A stretch of 64,000 nt of DNA from an uncultured Christensenella sp. (GCA_910585595.1 CAJUET010000010.1:11887-75886), one strand, 5' to 3'. Counted from the stretch's first letter, positions 36,484 through 45,660 are shown. Notes: generated by a model from the letters alone, not told the origin. Made by a program: numbers and translations.

Positions 36484-37365
36484 ATGACTATCCGACATTT
36501 GAAAACCTTTATCGCCGTATGTGAACAGGGCGGCGTGACCAAGGCAGCAGAGTATCTTCACGTTGCCCAGCCTGCGATCAGCCAAACGATTGCGGAAATC
36601 GAAAAATTTTATAACATACGCCTTTTCGAGAGGATCAATCAACGGCTCGTTATCACTTCCATCGGGAAAGAGCTCTTACTGCGGGCACAGGAAACGCTGC
36701 GCGCATTTGAAGACTTCGAGATTCAGGCAAATCAATCGGGCTTGCACCCCACCGTGCGGATCGGCGCATCGCTTACTATCGGAAAACTGTATATCCCGCA
36801 GCTCATCAGATCGCTCAAAGAAAACTTTCCTCAATTATGCGTGTACGTCTCTGTCGAAAGCACCGCCTCGGTCGAAGAAAAAATCTTAAACGGCGCGCTC
36901 GACTTCGGCTTGGTTGAAGGAAAGATATTATCCCCTCTTCTGTCTGCCTTCGTCTTTTCGACGGACAATCTGATTGCCGTTTGCGGAAGCGGGTATCGGG
37001 CAGAAAAGCTAATGACGCTTGAACGCCTCGTCTCTCACGCCTTACTTCTGCGGGAACGCGGAAGTGCTTCACGGGAAATGCTCGAAATGCTTCTTCATGA
37101 AAAAGGGTTATCCGTATCTCCCGTTATGGAATCGGTCAGCAATCAGGCGATCATCTCCGCCGTTGTCGCCGACCTCGGCATCGCCATTTTGCCGCAAGGA
37201 CTTGTTCAGACTTCCCTTCAAGAAAGCAAATTGCATATTGTAGAGATAGAAAACATTGATTTTCAACGAAAATATTTGTTGATCAACCGCACCACCAAAA
37301 AATTCAGCCGAATCCAACAACACGCCTACGATTTTTGCAAAACAAATCTTCCGAAGATTCGTTAA
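36484..37365 (+). CDS. LysR-family transcriptional regulator
   Basis: A 293-residue LysR protein: winged helix at 1-60 (MTIRHLKTFIAVCEQGGVTK, YLHVAQPAISQTIAEIEKFY) and a two-lobed effector domain from about 90. Start after AAGGAAA. It is the only plus-strand gene in the sulfatase region and sits back to back with chrA, the standard LysR arrangement, so it likely activates the chrA-maturase-sulfatase operon in response to a small molecule, possibly sulfate or a precursor. Confidence 0.88.
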   Translation: MTIRHLKTFIAVCEQGGVTKAAEYLHVAQPAISQTIAEIEKFYNIRLFERINQRLVITSIGKELLLRAQETLRAFEDFEIQANQSGLHPTVRIGASLTIGKLYIPQLIRSLKENFPQLCVYVSVESTASVEEKILNGALDFGLVEGKILSPLLSAFVFSTDNLIAVCGSGYRAEKLMTLERLVSHALLLRERGSASREMLEMLLHEKGLSVSPVMESVSNQAIISAVVADLGIAILPQGLVQTSLQESKLHIVEIENIDFQRKYLLINRTTKKFSRIQQHAYDFCKTNLPKIR

Positions 37366-37379
37366 TTCTTATCTCACCC

Positions 37380-37592
37380 CAAAGCAAACACAACGCATTT
37401 AATAATATGCTCTGACGAAAAAACAAAAAAAAGAAGCACTCATCTGAGCACCTCTTTTTTCGGCTACTTCTCAAAGACTCGTAAGGAGCGATAGCGACGG
37501 AACAGCAACCGACAAACTGATAGGATATCCGTATCTTGCTCTTTTGCATCACTGACGACTCGCCTAAGAGCGTACGCTGATTGGCATACGTA
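37380..37592. repeat. Intergenic stretch sharing a ~50-bp block with the region downstream of tRNA-Asn
   Basis: No gene seen. The block at about 37536-37592 (CACTGACGAC ... CGCTGAT) closely matches 63423-63470, which also lies between the tRNA-Asn terminator and upstream sequence. It is probably ancestral tRNA-locus flank carried along with the tRNA fragment. Confidence 0.5.
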
Positions 37593-37630
37593 AAAAAGCG
37601 GAAACATTCTTTTGAATGTCTCCGCTTTTT
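37593..37630 (-). terminator. Terminator after tRNA-Asn fragment B
   Basis: AAAAAGCGGA, ACATTC and their complements form a long hairpin ending in a T-run beside the CCA of fragment B. Confidence 0.75.
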
Positions 37631-37688
37631 GGCTGCTCCTGTCAGACTCGAACTGACGACACCGCGGTTAACAGCCGCGTGCTCTACC
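37630..37688 (-). pseudogene. tRNA-Asn(GTT) 3' fragment B (59 nt), left edge of mobile element 2
   Basis: Same 59-nt fragment (tRNA positions 18-76, no intron, CCA encoded) as at 7452-7510. It is preceded on its own strand by CCTGTAAACCTGTACGCAT, a near copy of the sequence next to fragment A. No acceptor stem is possible. Confidence 0.8.
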
Positions 37689-37713
37689 ATGCGTACAGGT
37701 TTACAGGGTAAAA

Positions 37714-38268
37714 TTATGGATTAATTCGTCCACGAATACGTGTGTCAAATTTCTTTATAAAATCTTCATAAATGTTGAATAATTTGGGCATCACTTCATC
37801 TCTATATTTAAAAACGCTATCCAATGATGATTTCCTTTCGTTTCTAACTTTCGCAATCTCTACCGAAAGATCAAATATTTCTCTTTTTTTGCTCTCGTAT
37901 TCTACCCAAATATCCTTTATATCCTTTGCTCGCATATTGTTCAAAACATCTGCAATATATTCCCGAATTTGGATACAAATATAGTCAGCTATATCGTAAT
38001 AAGCCCTTAGCTCATGTTCCAATGCGCTATCAATCTCTTTAACAAAATCTTTTTCATTTTCATCAAGTTTTTCAAAACAGCGCATCAAATGATCAAAAGC
38101 ATCTCTATGTTCTACCAAGGGAGCAATATACATATTCATACTGACAGAAAGTTCCTCTGCTCGAATATAAAGTTTTCTATTCTCAAAATAAACAGTGTAG
38201 AGATCGGTAATTTTTTTATTACATTCAACTATTTCTTGTAACATTTTAAAATTTCGACCTCGTTCCAT
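37714..38268 (-). CDS. Coiled-coil protein of unknown function, element 2 cargo
   Basis: A 184-residue soluble, highly helical protein (IVECNKKITDLYTVYFENRK; YESKKREIFDLSVEIAKVRN). No family recognised. The start is uncertain between ATG 38268 and ATG 38244; neither has a strong ribosome binding site. It overlaps the end of the single-helix protein gene upstream, so it is translationally coupled. Last gene of a three-gene membrane-associated operon. Confidence 0.6.
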   Translation of the reverse strand: MERGRNFKMLQEIVECNKKITDLYTVYFENRKLYIRAEELSVSMNMYIAPLVEHRDAFDHLMRCFEKLDENEKDFVKEIDSALEHELRAYYDIADYICIQIREYIADVLNNMRAKDIKDIWVEYESKKREIFDLSVEIAKVRNERKSSLDSVFKYRDEVMPKLFNIYEDFIKKFDTRIRGRINP

Positions 38269-38467
38269 TCACTTTTCTTCTTCTACTTTCAAGCATTTCA
38301 CTTGTTTCGACGCGGCCGATTGCGCCTCGCGCGGTTCCCTTTACTCGAAATGTCTCAATTTTTACCGTTGGGATTTGCTTTTTTTCCGAAAAATTAAATC
38401 TTTGCATCAAAAAATAGGTAACAACTGAGACCGCTATTAAAGCAACTATAATATATAAAAATTCCAT
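38246..38467 (-). CDS. Small single-helix membrane protein, element 2 cargo
   Basis: A 73-residue protein: an N-terminal membrane helix (YIIVALIAVSVVTYFLMQRF) and a basic cytoplasmic tail. Start after GAGGGA. Located between the four-helix membrane protein and the coiled-coil protein; the three probably act together at the membrane. Function unknown. Confidence 0.6.
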   Translation of the reverse strand: MEFLYIIVALIAVSVVTYFLMQRFNFSEKKQIPTVKIETFRVKGTARGAIGRVETSEMLESRRRKVNGTRSKF

Positions 38468-38479
38468 ACATTCCCTCTA

Positions 38480-38911
38480 TCAATCTTCTTTTCTGTATTT
38501 ATAACCTATATATTCTTCCGAAAAAGAAGATTTACATTTACTTTTATTGCCAATTATTGGGCATATGATATATTCTAATACTATCGAAATCCCATAATAA
38601 GCGGCTAGCACATATATAAATATAGGCACCATTTCATTGGTTATACCAAGAGATACGCCATATAATATTGCACTAAAAAGTAACCCTATTATTGGTAATA
38701 TCACATATTCCCACCAATGTTCAGACCATCGGCTTAGGAAAGCGCCCAAAAAACCTGAACAAAATGCCAATACAATATCTGATGTACAATATTCTTTAAG
38801 TGTTAAGAATTGTTTGGCAGAAATAGTCTTTACCATAAACACTATACATATAGCTATCAGCGTCTGTATAACCTGTACCAAAAATTGTTTTCGTAGTTTT
38901 TCTTTTGACAT
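38480..38911 (-). CDS. Four-helix membrane protein, element 2 cargo
   Basis: A 143-residue membrane protein with four hydrophobic segments (about 12-32, 45-62, 70-92, 98-116) and a charged C-terminus. Not recognised. First gene of the operon expressed from the promoter at 39035-39063. Its position between the tRNA fragment and the recombinase is the same as that of the immune operon in element 1, so a phage-defence role is possible but unproven. Confidence 0.6.
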   Translation of the reverse strand: MSKEKLRKQFLVQVIQTLIAICIVFMVKTISAKQFLTLKEYCTSDIVLAFCSGFLGAFLSRWSEHWWEYVILPIIGLLFSAILYGVSLGITNEMVPIFIYVLAAYYGISIVLEYIICPIIGNKSKCKSSFSEEYIGYKYRKED

Positions 38912-38968
38912 TATTCCAAATAAAAAACCAATGCCATGATGACATCGGTTTTAACATACATTCCCTGT

Positions 38969-38996
38969 TTATTAAAACCTCCGGAGGATTTAATAA
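38969..38996. promoter_or_regulatory. 28-bp near-perfect palindrome in the leader of the 38911 operon
   Basis: TTATTAAA-A-CCTCC-GGAGG-A-TTTAATAA has only the pair flanking the centre unmatched. It lies between the promoter and the first gene, so it may be an operator or an RNA hairpin that hides or mimics a ribosome binding site. Confidence 0.5.
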
Positions 38997-39034
38997 CCTC
39001 GTTTCTTCGGCTCTTGACATTTATTTGTATTTTT

Positions 39035-39063
39035 ATTATATCTTATTTAAACACATTTTGCAA
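39035..39063 (-). promoter_or_regulatory. Vegetative promoter of the element 2 membrane operon
   Basis: TTGCAA (39063-39058), 17 bases, TATAAT (39040-39035). Confidence 0.75.
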
Positions 39064-39103
39064 GTATTCACGTAAACTTTTTTAAAAAATTTTTCTTATT
39101 TAC

Positions 39104-39217
39104 TTGACTTTTTTTATTTCTTATGATAGAATAGGCAAGCTGTCGAAAAGAGTGGTCATTTTAATCATTGAAAAAGTGAATCGAGCGTAGTCTTATTGTG
39201 ACTTTGCTCGATTTTTT
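39104..39217 (+). ncRNA. Compact transcription unit: promoter, ~80-nt RNA, terminator
   Basis: TTGACT (39104-39109), 17 bases, extended -10 TGATAGAAT ending 39132, then about 80 nt to a terminator stem ATCGAGC/GCTCGAT with inner AGTC/GACT (39180-39212) and T6. A 12-codon frame beginning GTG at 39152 (VVILIIEKVNRA) ends inside the stem, so it could encode a leader peptide or small toxin rather than act as RNA. It is divergent from the membrane operon. Confidence 0.5.
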
Positions 39218-39319
39218 ATCAGTACATATTCAATACTCTATCCTACTTATATTATTCCTTTTCCGTTTCCTTGATAGCAAAAACTAAATTCACCACCAAT
39301 TTAACTACTGCACATAAAA

Positions 39320-40132
39320 TTATCTAATGGTCTGTGCCAAAACGGGAAGTAAAATTCCAGCAACTTGAATACCTTGTTCAACAAGCCATTTCATAAATTC
39401 TTTTGCCTTTGCCCAACGCTTACCTTTACTTTCCTTGCTCTTTGCCAATTCCTCCAATTCAGTAAGCTTCTCCATAATAATTTTATATTGTTCATCCGAC
39501 AGTCCCTCATCGGCAGCTTGCTGACGAGCATTTTCAAAAACAGTTGTTATATCTATATTCGTTTCATTATGAGAATCAACTCGTATTTGCGGTTGAAAAT
39601 GTATTTCCTGCGTGTTACCTAAAGAAGGAGACGGAACTATGGGGGCACATAACTCGTTAGCATACAAACGTAACTGATTTACAAGTCCGAGCGCAGTCTC
39701 TTGTGTTATTGGATATTGCCCCATCATTATCATTTCTTTGGGCACAGTGGCAATAGTTTCTATCGATTTATTAAAATGAATTTTTCCTGAATATGAAAAA
39801 TAAACTTTCGATATGAACTTATATATGGTTTCTTTCCGCTCAACCACTTCGCCTTCCGCCATCAAATCTAAAATACAAAAAATCGTATCAGCATTTCTTT
39901 CTTTCGACAAACATCCATCGATAAATCCTTTCAACGCCCTTTTATCCAAAGAGTTAAACTCAGAAGTATAAGAATCTACAGTATTATGTACTTTCACATA
40001 TAAACCAAGATCAAAATCATTACCATAAAATGCGCGCATTTCGCCAACAAGAGCCTGCATTTCTCTCAACCCCTGCGCCGATTCAATCGCACCTAAAAAG
40101 TATCTTGCCTTTTCAATTTGCCTTAGCGTCAT
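39320..40132 (-). CDS. Unknown cytosolic/membrane-interacting protein, element 2 cargo
   Basis: A 270-residue protein; start at 40132 (MTLRQIEKARYF) chosen because GGGAG is correctly spaced. Mostly helical N-terminal domain, a middle region QIRVDSHNETNIDITTVFEN, a coiled coil (EEALAKSKESKGKRWAKAKE region) and a hydrophobic C-terminus (EFMKWLVEQGIQVAGILLPV) that may insert in membranes. This layout, with a helical linker and a terminal hydrophobic segment, recurs in abortive-infection proteins, but I cannot name a family. It sits next to the recombinase. Confidence 0.6.
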   Translation of the reverse strand: MTLRQIEKARYFLGAIESAQGLREMQALVGEMRAFYGNDFDLGLYVKVHNTVDSYTSEFNSLDKRALKGFIDGCLSKERNADTIFCILDLMAEGEVVERKETIYKFISKVYFSYSGKIHFNKSIETIATVPKEMIMMGQYPITQETALGLVNQLRLYANELCAPIVPSPSLGNTQEIHFQPQIRVDSHNETNIDITTVFENARQQAADEGLSDEQYKIIMEKLTELEELAKSKESKGKRWAKAKEFMKWLVEQGIQVAGILLPVLAQTIR

Positions 40133-40192
40133 AAGCATCTCCCGCTAACAATTTTATTTTTATAATACCACTTTTACACTTAATCTAAACAT

Positions 40193-40222
40193 AACACAGC
40201 AGACAGTAAAGTCTGCTGTGTT
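40193..40222. terminator. Hairpin between recombinase remnant and 40132 gene
   Basis: AACACAGCAGAC and GTCTGCTGTGTT, a 12-bp perfect stem with 6-base loop; no long T-run, so termination is likely but weak. Confidence 0.5.
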
Positions 40223-40243
40223 ACAATTATTAGAATTTATCTC

Positions 40244-41482
40244 TTATTGTCCCAAGAACTGTTGATAATCCATATTCAAAATGATATCCAAATGATAGTC
40301 CTTGCCTATCATGATTTTCTTGATGAGATTACAGATAATCATTTTTTTGCGCTCATGGGGAGCCTGATCAAACTCATCTGCCCAACTGATAAAATTCTTA
40401 TAGTAGGTATCCAGGCTGTCGAGCATTTCTCTTTCGTCATTGACAGACTTCAAGGTTTCTGGGATTTGTTTTTCCAGTCGGGCGAGTTTTTCTTTCTCTA
40501 AATTGATTGCCGCATTAAGCGTTTCAAGTGATAATGTTGACGTACCTATCATCGCTTTTCCTACCGATTCCACCAATTTCTGCATTATGAGTTGTTCTCG
40601 CTCATACTCCTTCAAAAGAGAATTATATTGTTTTTTCTTTTCCCTTACTGTTTCTTCGTACTTTTCTTTTAGCGTTTCATCCTTGCTCGTTCCCCGTATC
40701 CGTTCGAAAACTTCATGTAATAACGCTAAAACCGCCTCATCGATCTTCGTGGACTTATACTGAGATTGCCCCGCACACTCTCCACGCTTTCTTGCACGAT
40801 TAGGACAAATATATGTAATACCTCGATATACTTTTCGCGTTCCGTCCGCTAAAATCACTGGATCCTGATACGACACGGCATGCATTTTACAACCGCAATG
40901 CGCACAAAAGATATTCCCTCCCAATAATGCCGCCCCGCGCGTCGTATATGCAATGCTGGACTTCTTTGCATTTATCGCGTTCCGCGCTTCAAGAATTTTC
41001 TGTGCTTCTTCAAAAAGCGATTCGTCAATTATTTTTAAATTTTCCAAGAGCGTAGATTTCTTTCCCCCGCGAACATAGTGTCCTGTATATATATGATTCC
41101 GCAACATGCGATTTATTGTATTCGCTTGGAGCTTAGCGCCACTATGCGTTTTATATCCCTGCGCATTAAGCAGATTACAGATACGCCATGTTCCATAGCC
41201 CTCTTCTACTGTCTTTTTGAATATATACTGAACAATAGCCGCTTCTTCGGGAACAATTTCAAGTGCGACAAGTTCTCTTCCTTTCTTTGTGATTATCCCG
41301 CTTTTTACAAAACGATACCCAAAAACTGCCGCACCACCCGTAAATCGCCCCTCCTCAACAAGTTGTCCAAGCCTTGTTTTTACACGCATGGAGGTTTTAC
41401 GACTTTCTCCACCCGCTTGCCAAAAACGGATATAATTCAAAAGATAATCGCAATCCGTCTCAAAAGTCTGTTGACCTTCTTT
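40244..41482 (-). pseudogene. Large serine recombinase, catalytic domain deleted
   Basis: Closely matches the element 1 recombinase from EGQQTFETDCDYLLNYIRFW to the end (Recombinase domain, zinc ribbon with FCAHCGCKM and coiled coil), but the N-terminal catalytic domain of about 130 residues with the active Ser is gone. Homology stops at about 41482, where the sequence becomes the 3' end of a conjugative-element gene in another frame. The junction lies in a short repeat, AAAGAGGG/AAAGAAGG. It can no longer recombine DNA; a DNA-binding fragment from ATG 41440 could still be made. Confidence 0.85.
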
Positions 41483-44286
41483 CCCTCTTTTACAATGCGT
41501 TCTACAATGCTTTTTATCTTTTCCCGTTCAGCCGCAACTTCGACCAATTCAGGACCTTCAGCTTGTTTGTACGCTTGCCAGTAGTCCTTTTCCCAAAGCT
41601 CTAATGTTTCATCAATGGCTCTATTCCACCATTTGAAGTGTTCTGCCTTTTCCGCTTCGGTCGCTTTATTGAACGGCACACAGCCATTATCTGCTTCGGG
41701 TCTACTTGAATTAACGTAGTAGTGAGTAAAGTAATCATTTGTAGGCTGCAAAATGCCTTTATCCCATAATTCACGAAGAGGAATACTTGCGGCGCAATCT
41801 TCTTCGTAGCATAAGTATCCTTTGTCGCTGACACCATTCTTTAACGCTTCGGGTGAAAGGATGTACGGCGCAAGTTTAGCGGAGATCATAACACCGCCAT
41901 GCCCTGCCGTGGATACTTCATAAATGCCGTTTGCGATTCTTCTGCAATTCTGCACCTCGTCCCACATCGAATCCGTAGGTTCGCGCAATCGCCTTTGTTG
42001 ATAGCTCTCAAAGAACGCTTTCCCTTCTGCTGCTAATTCCTTGAAGCGATTGAACACGGGTGCTGGCTCAACACGGTTTAATACGCCTGCGTCTATAAGC
42101 GCGTCCCAATCCTCATCTTCCTCTGTGTCTAAATCGCGGGGTTGCTCCGCTTCCTGCGGTTGGATCTGTTCGATATAACGATCATTCTCAATTAGGTCAC
42201 ATACTTTATCCGCAAACTCATTCCAATCAAGATAGATACGGTTAAGATAATCGTCATGGACGTTTTCGCCTCTACTGATCCAAATTCCCTGCGCGTTATA
42301 CACCGCAGAATATCCATCACCCCGCTCGTCATTTGTTCCGTATTCGTTTTTAAGAAATTCTGCAAGAGTCACAAGTTGCGTCGTTATTGCGTACTCGTCC
42401 AAAATACGTTGCTTACGGTCTGAATTAGCCGAATATATAACTTTATATATAAGCTCATTCTTACGACGTTCTTCTTCTGCCCGCAATTCCCGCAAACGGT
42501 TCTGTTCGATTTTGTAGTCAACATATTCATTCTTCTCCTGTTCGGATAAATAATTGTCATCGTCTATAAGGTCTGCTATGCGTACTGCAACTTCGGGCCA
42601 TTTAAGATTTACAGTAAGATTGTTTTCGGGACGATCGTCATCAATCCATTTCAGACTGATACCCTTAGCATTATGGGTTTCATTTGTATTCCCCACATAC
42701 GAACCGCCAATGCCGTACTCTTTTTTGAGAAAATCCGCAAAAGCACTTTCGGACGGGTTTTCGTTGTACTTGTCGAAGATACGGAATTTGCCGTGTTGTA
42801 CATGACTGCCGCGTTTTATTTCATATTCGATGAACTGCTCTTCACGACTTTTCTCCTGCGGCTCCAAATAATCCAATAACGTAAGCTGTGTTTTGTTTTT
42901 CCGTTTGCGGTCTTTAATGCCCTTTTCAGGCTTCTTCTGCGTGGATTCTTTTTTGTCTTTGCCTTTCGGCTTTTCTTCCCGCTCAGTTTCTTCCTCTTCG
43001 TCCTGCTCGTCCGAATCGTAATCCGTTTCGTCCAGTTCTTCGTCCACGTCAGTTTCTTCTTCGGATTCCTCGTCTGACTGTTCGTCGTTGAGATCACCAA
43101 GTTCGGCGGCAAGCTCATTGCGCCAATCGTCATCCGTTTTAGTCTGTTCGACATCAAACGGTGTAGGGTCGTCGTTTGAGATTTCTGTAATCTTTATCTT
43201 CGGTCTTTCTTTCGCTTTCGTCGTCTGTGCAAGAGCTTCCGCGTATGAAGCAATGTATTTCGGCTCTTCATCGCCATCAACTACAATTACGCCGTGGTTT
43301 TTAAGTATTTCGTCCAAATACCTATCCATGGCGTGATACGGCATTCCGCACATGGGTACTCTTGTGGGCAACCCTACCTCACGCCCCGTAAGCGTTAAAT
43401 CCAACTCTTCCGAGATAACTTTCGCGTTTTCACCCATGATCTCGTAGAAATCACCGAGCCGCAAAACTACAACTGCTTGCGGGTTTAATTTCTGTGCGTC
43501 CAAGTAGCGTTGGTATAACGGTGTAACCTGCGGCTCTTCCTCTGCTTCCGAATGTTCTTCGGAAACTTGTTCTGTCTGTTCGACAGAGATAATAGGTTCG
43601 TCCGATACCGTTTCATCTTCCGTATCGTCAATGAATTTGACCTCTTTCGGCTTGTTCTGAAACGCTTCCTCAATGTCCTGCACAAGCATATCCGAGCGGA
43701 TATAGACTTCTTTTACAAACTCGGCATTATCCTCGTAGGAATAAGGAAGCCCGCTCAACTTGATTCCTGAGCTTTTGGGAAAACCCGTTTTTGAATATAG
43801 CGAAAATGCTATTCCCTCAATTAAGAGTTTATCCCGCTCTTTATCGCCCGTAAGTTCGTCTTGTGTTTGCAAGTAGGCATATACACCATCATGTATTTTG
43901 CGGTAATCGCTCCGCTCGTCATCGGAGAGCTGTGTGCCATTCAATTCGTCTAACCCGCCGAGCAAGCGTTTCATGGGAAGTATCGGACGCGTATAGCGCG
44001 TATCGCCGTGAGTGTCGCTTGCGTCAAATACGAACTGCTTATAACCGTCCGTATCATAATAGGCAATACCTTTTCTTCCTTTGGTTACACGCCGATCCAT
44101 AGCCGCCCATTCGCTGAACGTATAGCACACCGTAGCGTTCGGTCGTTCTAAAATAATTTGACAAGCGTCACGCAGGTTAATATGCGGGTTTTGCGATATA
44201 AAACGATAGAAGTTTTTAAGCTGCTCTCCGTCCTCAAACATAGCGGCTATCGTCGCATTTCGTTCCGTTAATCTGCTGTTAGCCAT
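41437..44286 (-). CDS. Conjugative-element antirestriction/helicase-like protein with MutS-I domain, 3'-truncated
   Basis: Start at 44286 (MANSRLTERNATIA) after GGAGAAG; 949 residues as read. The N-terminus (about 1-90, RPNATVCYTFSEWAAMDRRV, TKGRKGIAYYD) resembles the ArdC/LtrC-like part of large proteins carried by Firmicute conjugative elements. Residues 257-345 are a MutS domain I (YQRYLDAQKLNPQAVVVLRL, GDFYEIMGENA, PMCGMPYHAMDRYL). A long acidic/basic linker and two similar helical domains follow. The last ~14 residues come from out-of-frame recombinase sequence, so the native C-terminus is lost. Confidence 0.7.
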   Translation of the reverse strand: MANSRLTERNATIAAMFEDGEQLKNFYRFISQNPHINLRDACQIILERPNATVCYTFSEWAAMDRRVTKGRKGIAYYDTDGYKQFVFDASDTHGDTRYTRPILPMKRLLGGLDELNGTQLSDDERSDYRKIHDGVYAYLQTQDELTGDKERDKLLIEGIAFSLYSKTGFPKSSGIKLSGLPYSYEDNAEFVKEVYIRSDMLVQDIEEAFQNKPKEVKFIDDTEDETVSDEPIISVEQTEQVSEEHSEAEEEPQVTPLYQRYLDAQKLNPQAVVVLRLGDFYEIMGENAKVISEELDLTLTGREVGLPTRVPMCGMPYHAMDRYLDEILKNHGVIVVDGDEEPKYIASYAEALAQTTKAKERPKIKITEISNDDPTPFDVEQTKTDDDWRNELAAELGDLNDEQSDEESEEETDVDEELDETDYDSDEQDEEEETEREEKPKGKDKKESTQKKPEKGIKDRKRKNKTQLTLLDYLEPQEKSREEQFIEYEIKRGSHVQHGKFRIFDKYNENPSESAFADFLKKEYGIGGSYVGNTNETHNAKGISLKWIDDDRPENNLTVNLKWPEVAVRIADLIDDDNYLSEQEKNEYVDYKIEQNRLRELRAEEERRKNELIYKVIYSANSDRKQRILDEYAITTQLVTLAEFLKNEYGTNDERGDGYSAVYNAQGIWISRGENVHDDYLNRIYLDWNEFADKVCDLIENDRYIEQIQPQEAEQPRDLDTEEDEDWDALIDAGVLNRVEPAPVFNRFKELAAEGKAFFESYQQRRLREPTDSMWDEVQNCRRIANGIYEVSTAGHGGVMISAKLAPYILSPEALKNGVSDKGYLCYEEDCAASIPLRELWDKGILQPTNDYFTHYYVNSSRPEADNGCVPFNKATEAEKAEHFKWWNRAIDETLELWEKDYWQAYKQAEGPELVEVAAEREKIKSIVERIVKEGKKVNRLLRRIAIIF

Positions 44287-44770
44287 TATTTCTTCTCCGC
44301 ATAAATCTACGGCTTGGAAGTTCATCCGAATACATGACAAGTTCCAAATAGTCGTCCGTATAGCCCCAATTTTCACCGTCTATGTTGTCGGTATCTTTTT
44401 CCGGCTCTTCCACTTCATCCGCAAATATCAAATTTTCATATTGATCCCGCTCCATTGTTTCCTCCGCAATTGCTCTTTTTACTCTCTGCTTTTCTTTCAG
44501 CGTGGGGAACCATAATATATTGATTGCCGCCCGTGCGCCCATAAATAAAATCAAGTTTCTGATTGCTTCGGCAGGGAACTTCTTATGCTTGTATAATCGC
44601 CAACGAAATTCCCGATTCTTAATTCCAAACATTTCCGCAATCACCGCTTGCCCGATCCCGCGCCGCTTTAACCAATGTTTGAGCGCACGGCTTTTAAGTG
44701 ACATTCCTCTTTGGCGATAGCCCTCAATATAACGTGTCGCCGACAAGGACGAATTTGCTTTTGAACCCAT
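44279..44770 (-). CDS. Conjugative-element protein with helix-turn-helix-like N-terminus
   Basis: A 163-residue protein after GGAGGAAATG. ALKHWLKRRGIGQAVIAEMF, GIKNREFRWRLYKHKKFP resembles a Cro-like helix-turn-helix; the C-terminal half is acidic. Its end overlaps the start of the MutS-I gene by 8 bp, and its start overlaps the preceding gene by 47 bp, so the three are coupled. Confidence 0.55.
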   Translation of the reverse strand: MGSKANSSLSATRYIEGYRQRGMSLKSRALKHWLKRRGIGQAVIAEMFGIKNREFRWRLYKHKKFPAEAIRNLILFMGARAAINILWFPTLKEKQRVKRAIAEETMERDQYENLIFADEVEEPEKDTDNIDGENWGYTDDYLELVMYSDELPSRRFMRRRNNG

Positions 44771-44984
44771 CCAACATTTCCTCCTCGAAGTCGATGATTT
44801 TTTTGACCGCCTTTTCGCCGAGCTTGTTGTAAATGTTCTTTACTGCGTCGTAACCGATTTTTACACCCCTTTCAAGTACGCGGATTGCTTCGTACTCTAA
44901 GTCAAGATCTTCGGCAAACGCATAGTAGTTATCTATCCCCTTGCTCTTCGCATATTCGCGACAACCATTGATATTTAACTTCAT
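44724..44984 (-). CDS. Small conjugative-element protein
   Basis: An 86-residue protein; start at 44984 (MKLNINGCREYAKSKG) after AAAGGAGAAGG. Helical, acidic, no recognised domain; possibly a small regulator (GYDAVKNIYNKLGEKAVKKI). First gene of the coupled trio downstream of the sigma-like gene. Confidence 0.55.
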   Translation of the reverse strand: MKLNINGCREYAKSKGIDNYYAFAEDLDLEYEAIRVLERGVKIGYDAVKNIYNKLGEKAVKKIIDFEEEMLDGFKSKFVLVGDTLY

Positions 44985-45064
44985 CTTTTCCTTCTCCTTT
45001 GAGTGCGTTTGTGCAACACCCCTCATTAGGGAGGCGAATGTCAGGGCAAAAAGTTAGCCATTTT

Positions 45065-45532
45065 CTAAAAATTTTTCAAAAATTTTTTTATTCGTTTGAT
45101 TTTTTTGCAAATCACAACCTTCACAACACCATACATTGCGGCAATTTTTGTCTGTGAATAACCAAATTTATAAAGTAATGTAAGAAGTTCTTTATCTTCT
45201 TTGGATAAGGCATCAACCGCCCTGTATAGGCTCTCATCTGCAATCTGCTCTATCCACGCATAACGCCCTTGCCAATGCTTGTCCGTTATAGTGAGCCTAT
45301 CCGGAAACTTCTCGATAAGCGGATTATCTTTTCGTTCCTCGTCCTCGCTCGTGTAAATATCCAATGCTTGCGTATGCACCGCTTCACGACGACGGCTATT
45401 GTACCAATCCTCATCAAAGGCACGAAGTTCTGCGATCTGTTCTTCCGTCATTCCCGCCGCAAGATATTCCTTTCGTAACCTTGACTGTTCCCGTGCAAAT
45501 TTCCTTCTTTCTACTCCATCAATCCATTCCAT
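45065..45532 (-). CDS. Sigma-70 region 4-like regulator of the conjugative element
   Basis: A 155-residue protein starting after GGAGGATT. The C-terminus (DALSKEDKELLTLLYKFGYS, QTKIAAMYGVVKVVICKKIK) is a sigma region 4-like helix-turn-helix, common in the control modules of Tn916/Tn1549-like elements. No region 2 is seen, so it is a DNA-binding regulator rather than a full sigma factor. Confidence 0.65.
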   Translation of the reverse strand: MEWIDGVERRKFAREQSRLRKEYLAAGMTEEQIAELRAFDEDWYNSRRREAVHTQALDIYTSEDEERKDNPLIEKFPDRLTITDKHWQGRYAWIEQIADESLYRAVDALSKEDKELLTLLYKFGYSQTKIAAMYGVVKVVICKKIKRIKKFLKNF

Positions 45533-45600
45533 TTTTGAAATCCTCCGATTTTTTGTCTAATTAAAATAACAATCGGACAGATTCCAAGCTCTAAAAATGA

Positions 45601-45642
45601 AAAAAGCCCGACTGCGGTGTTAAACCGCAATCGGGCTTTTTT
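45601..45642. terminator. Strong bidirectional terminator
   Basis: AAAAAGCCCGA-C-TGCGGT and matching 3' arm form a long stem ending in T6, upstream of the sigma-like gene on the minus strand. Confidence 0.8.
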
Positions 45643-45660
45643 GTTCATAAAAAGATTTGC

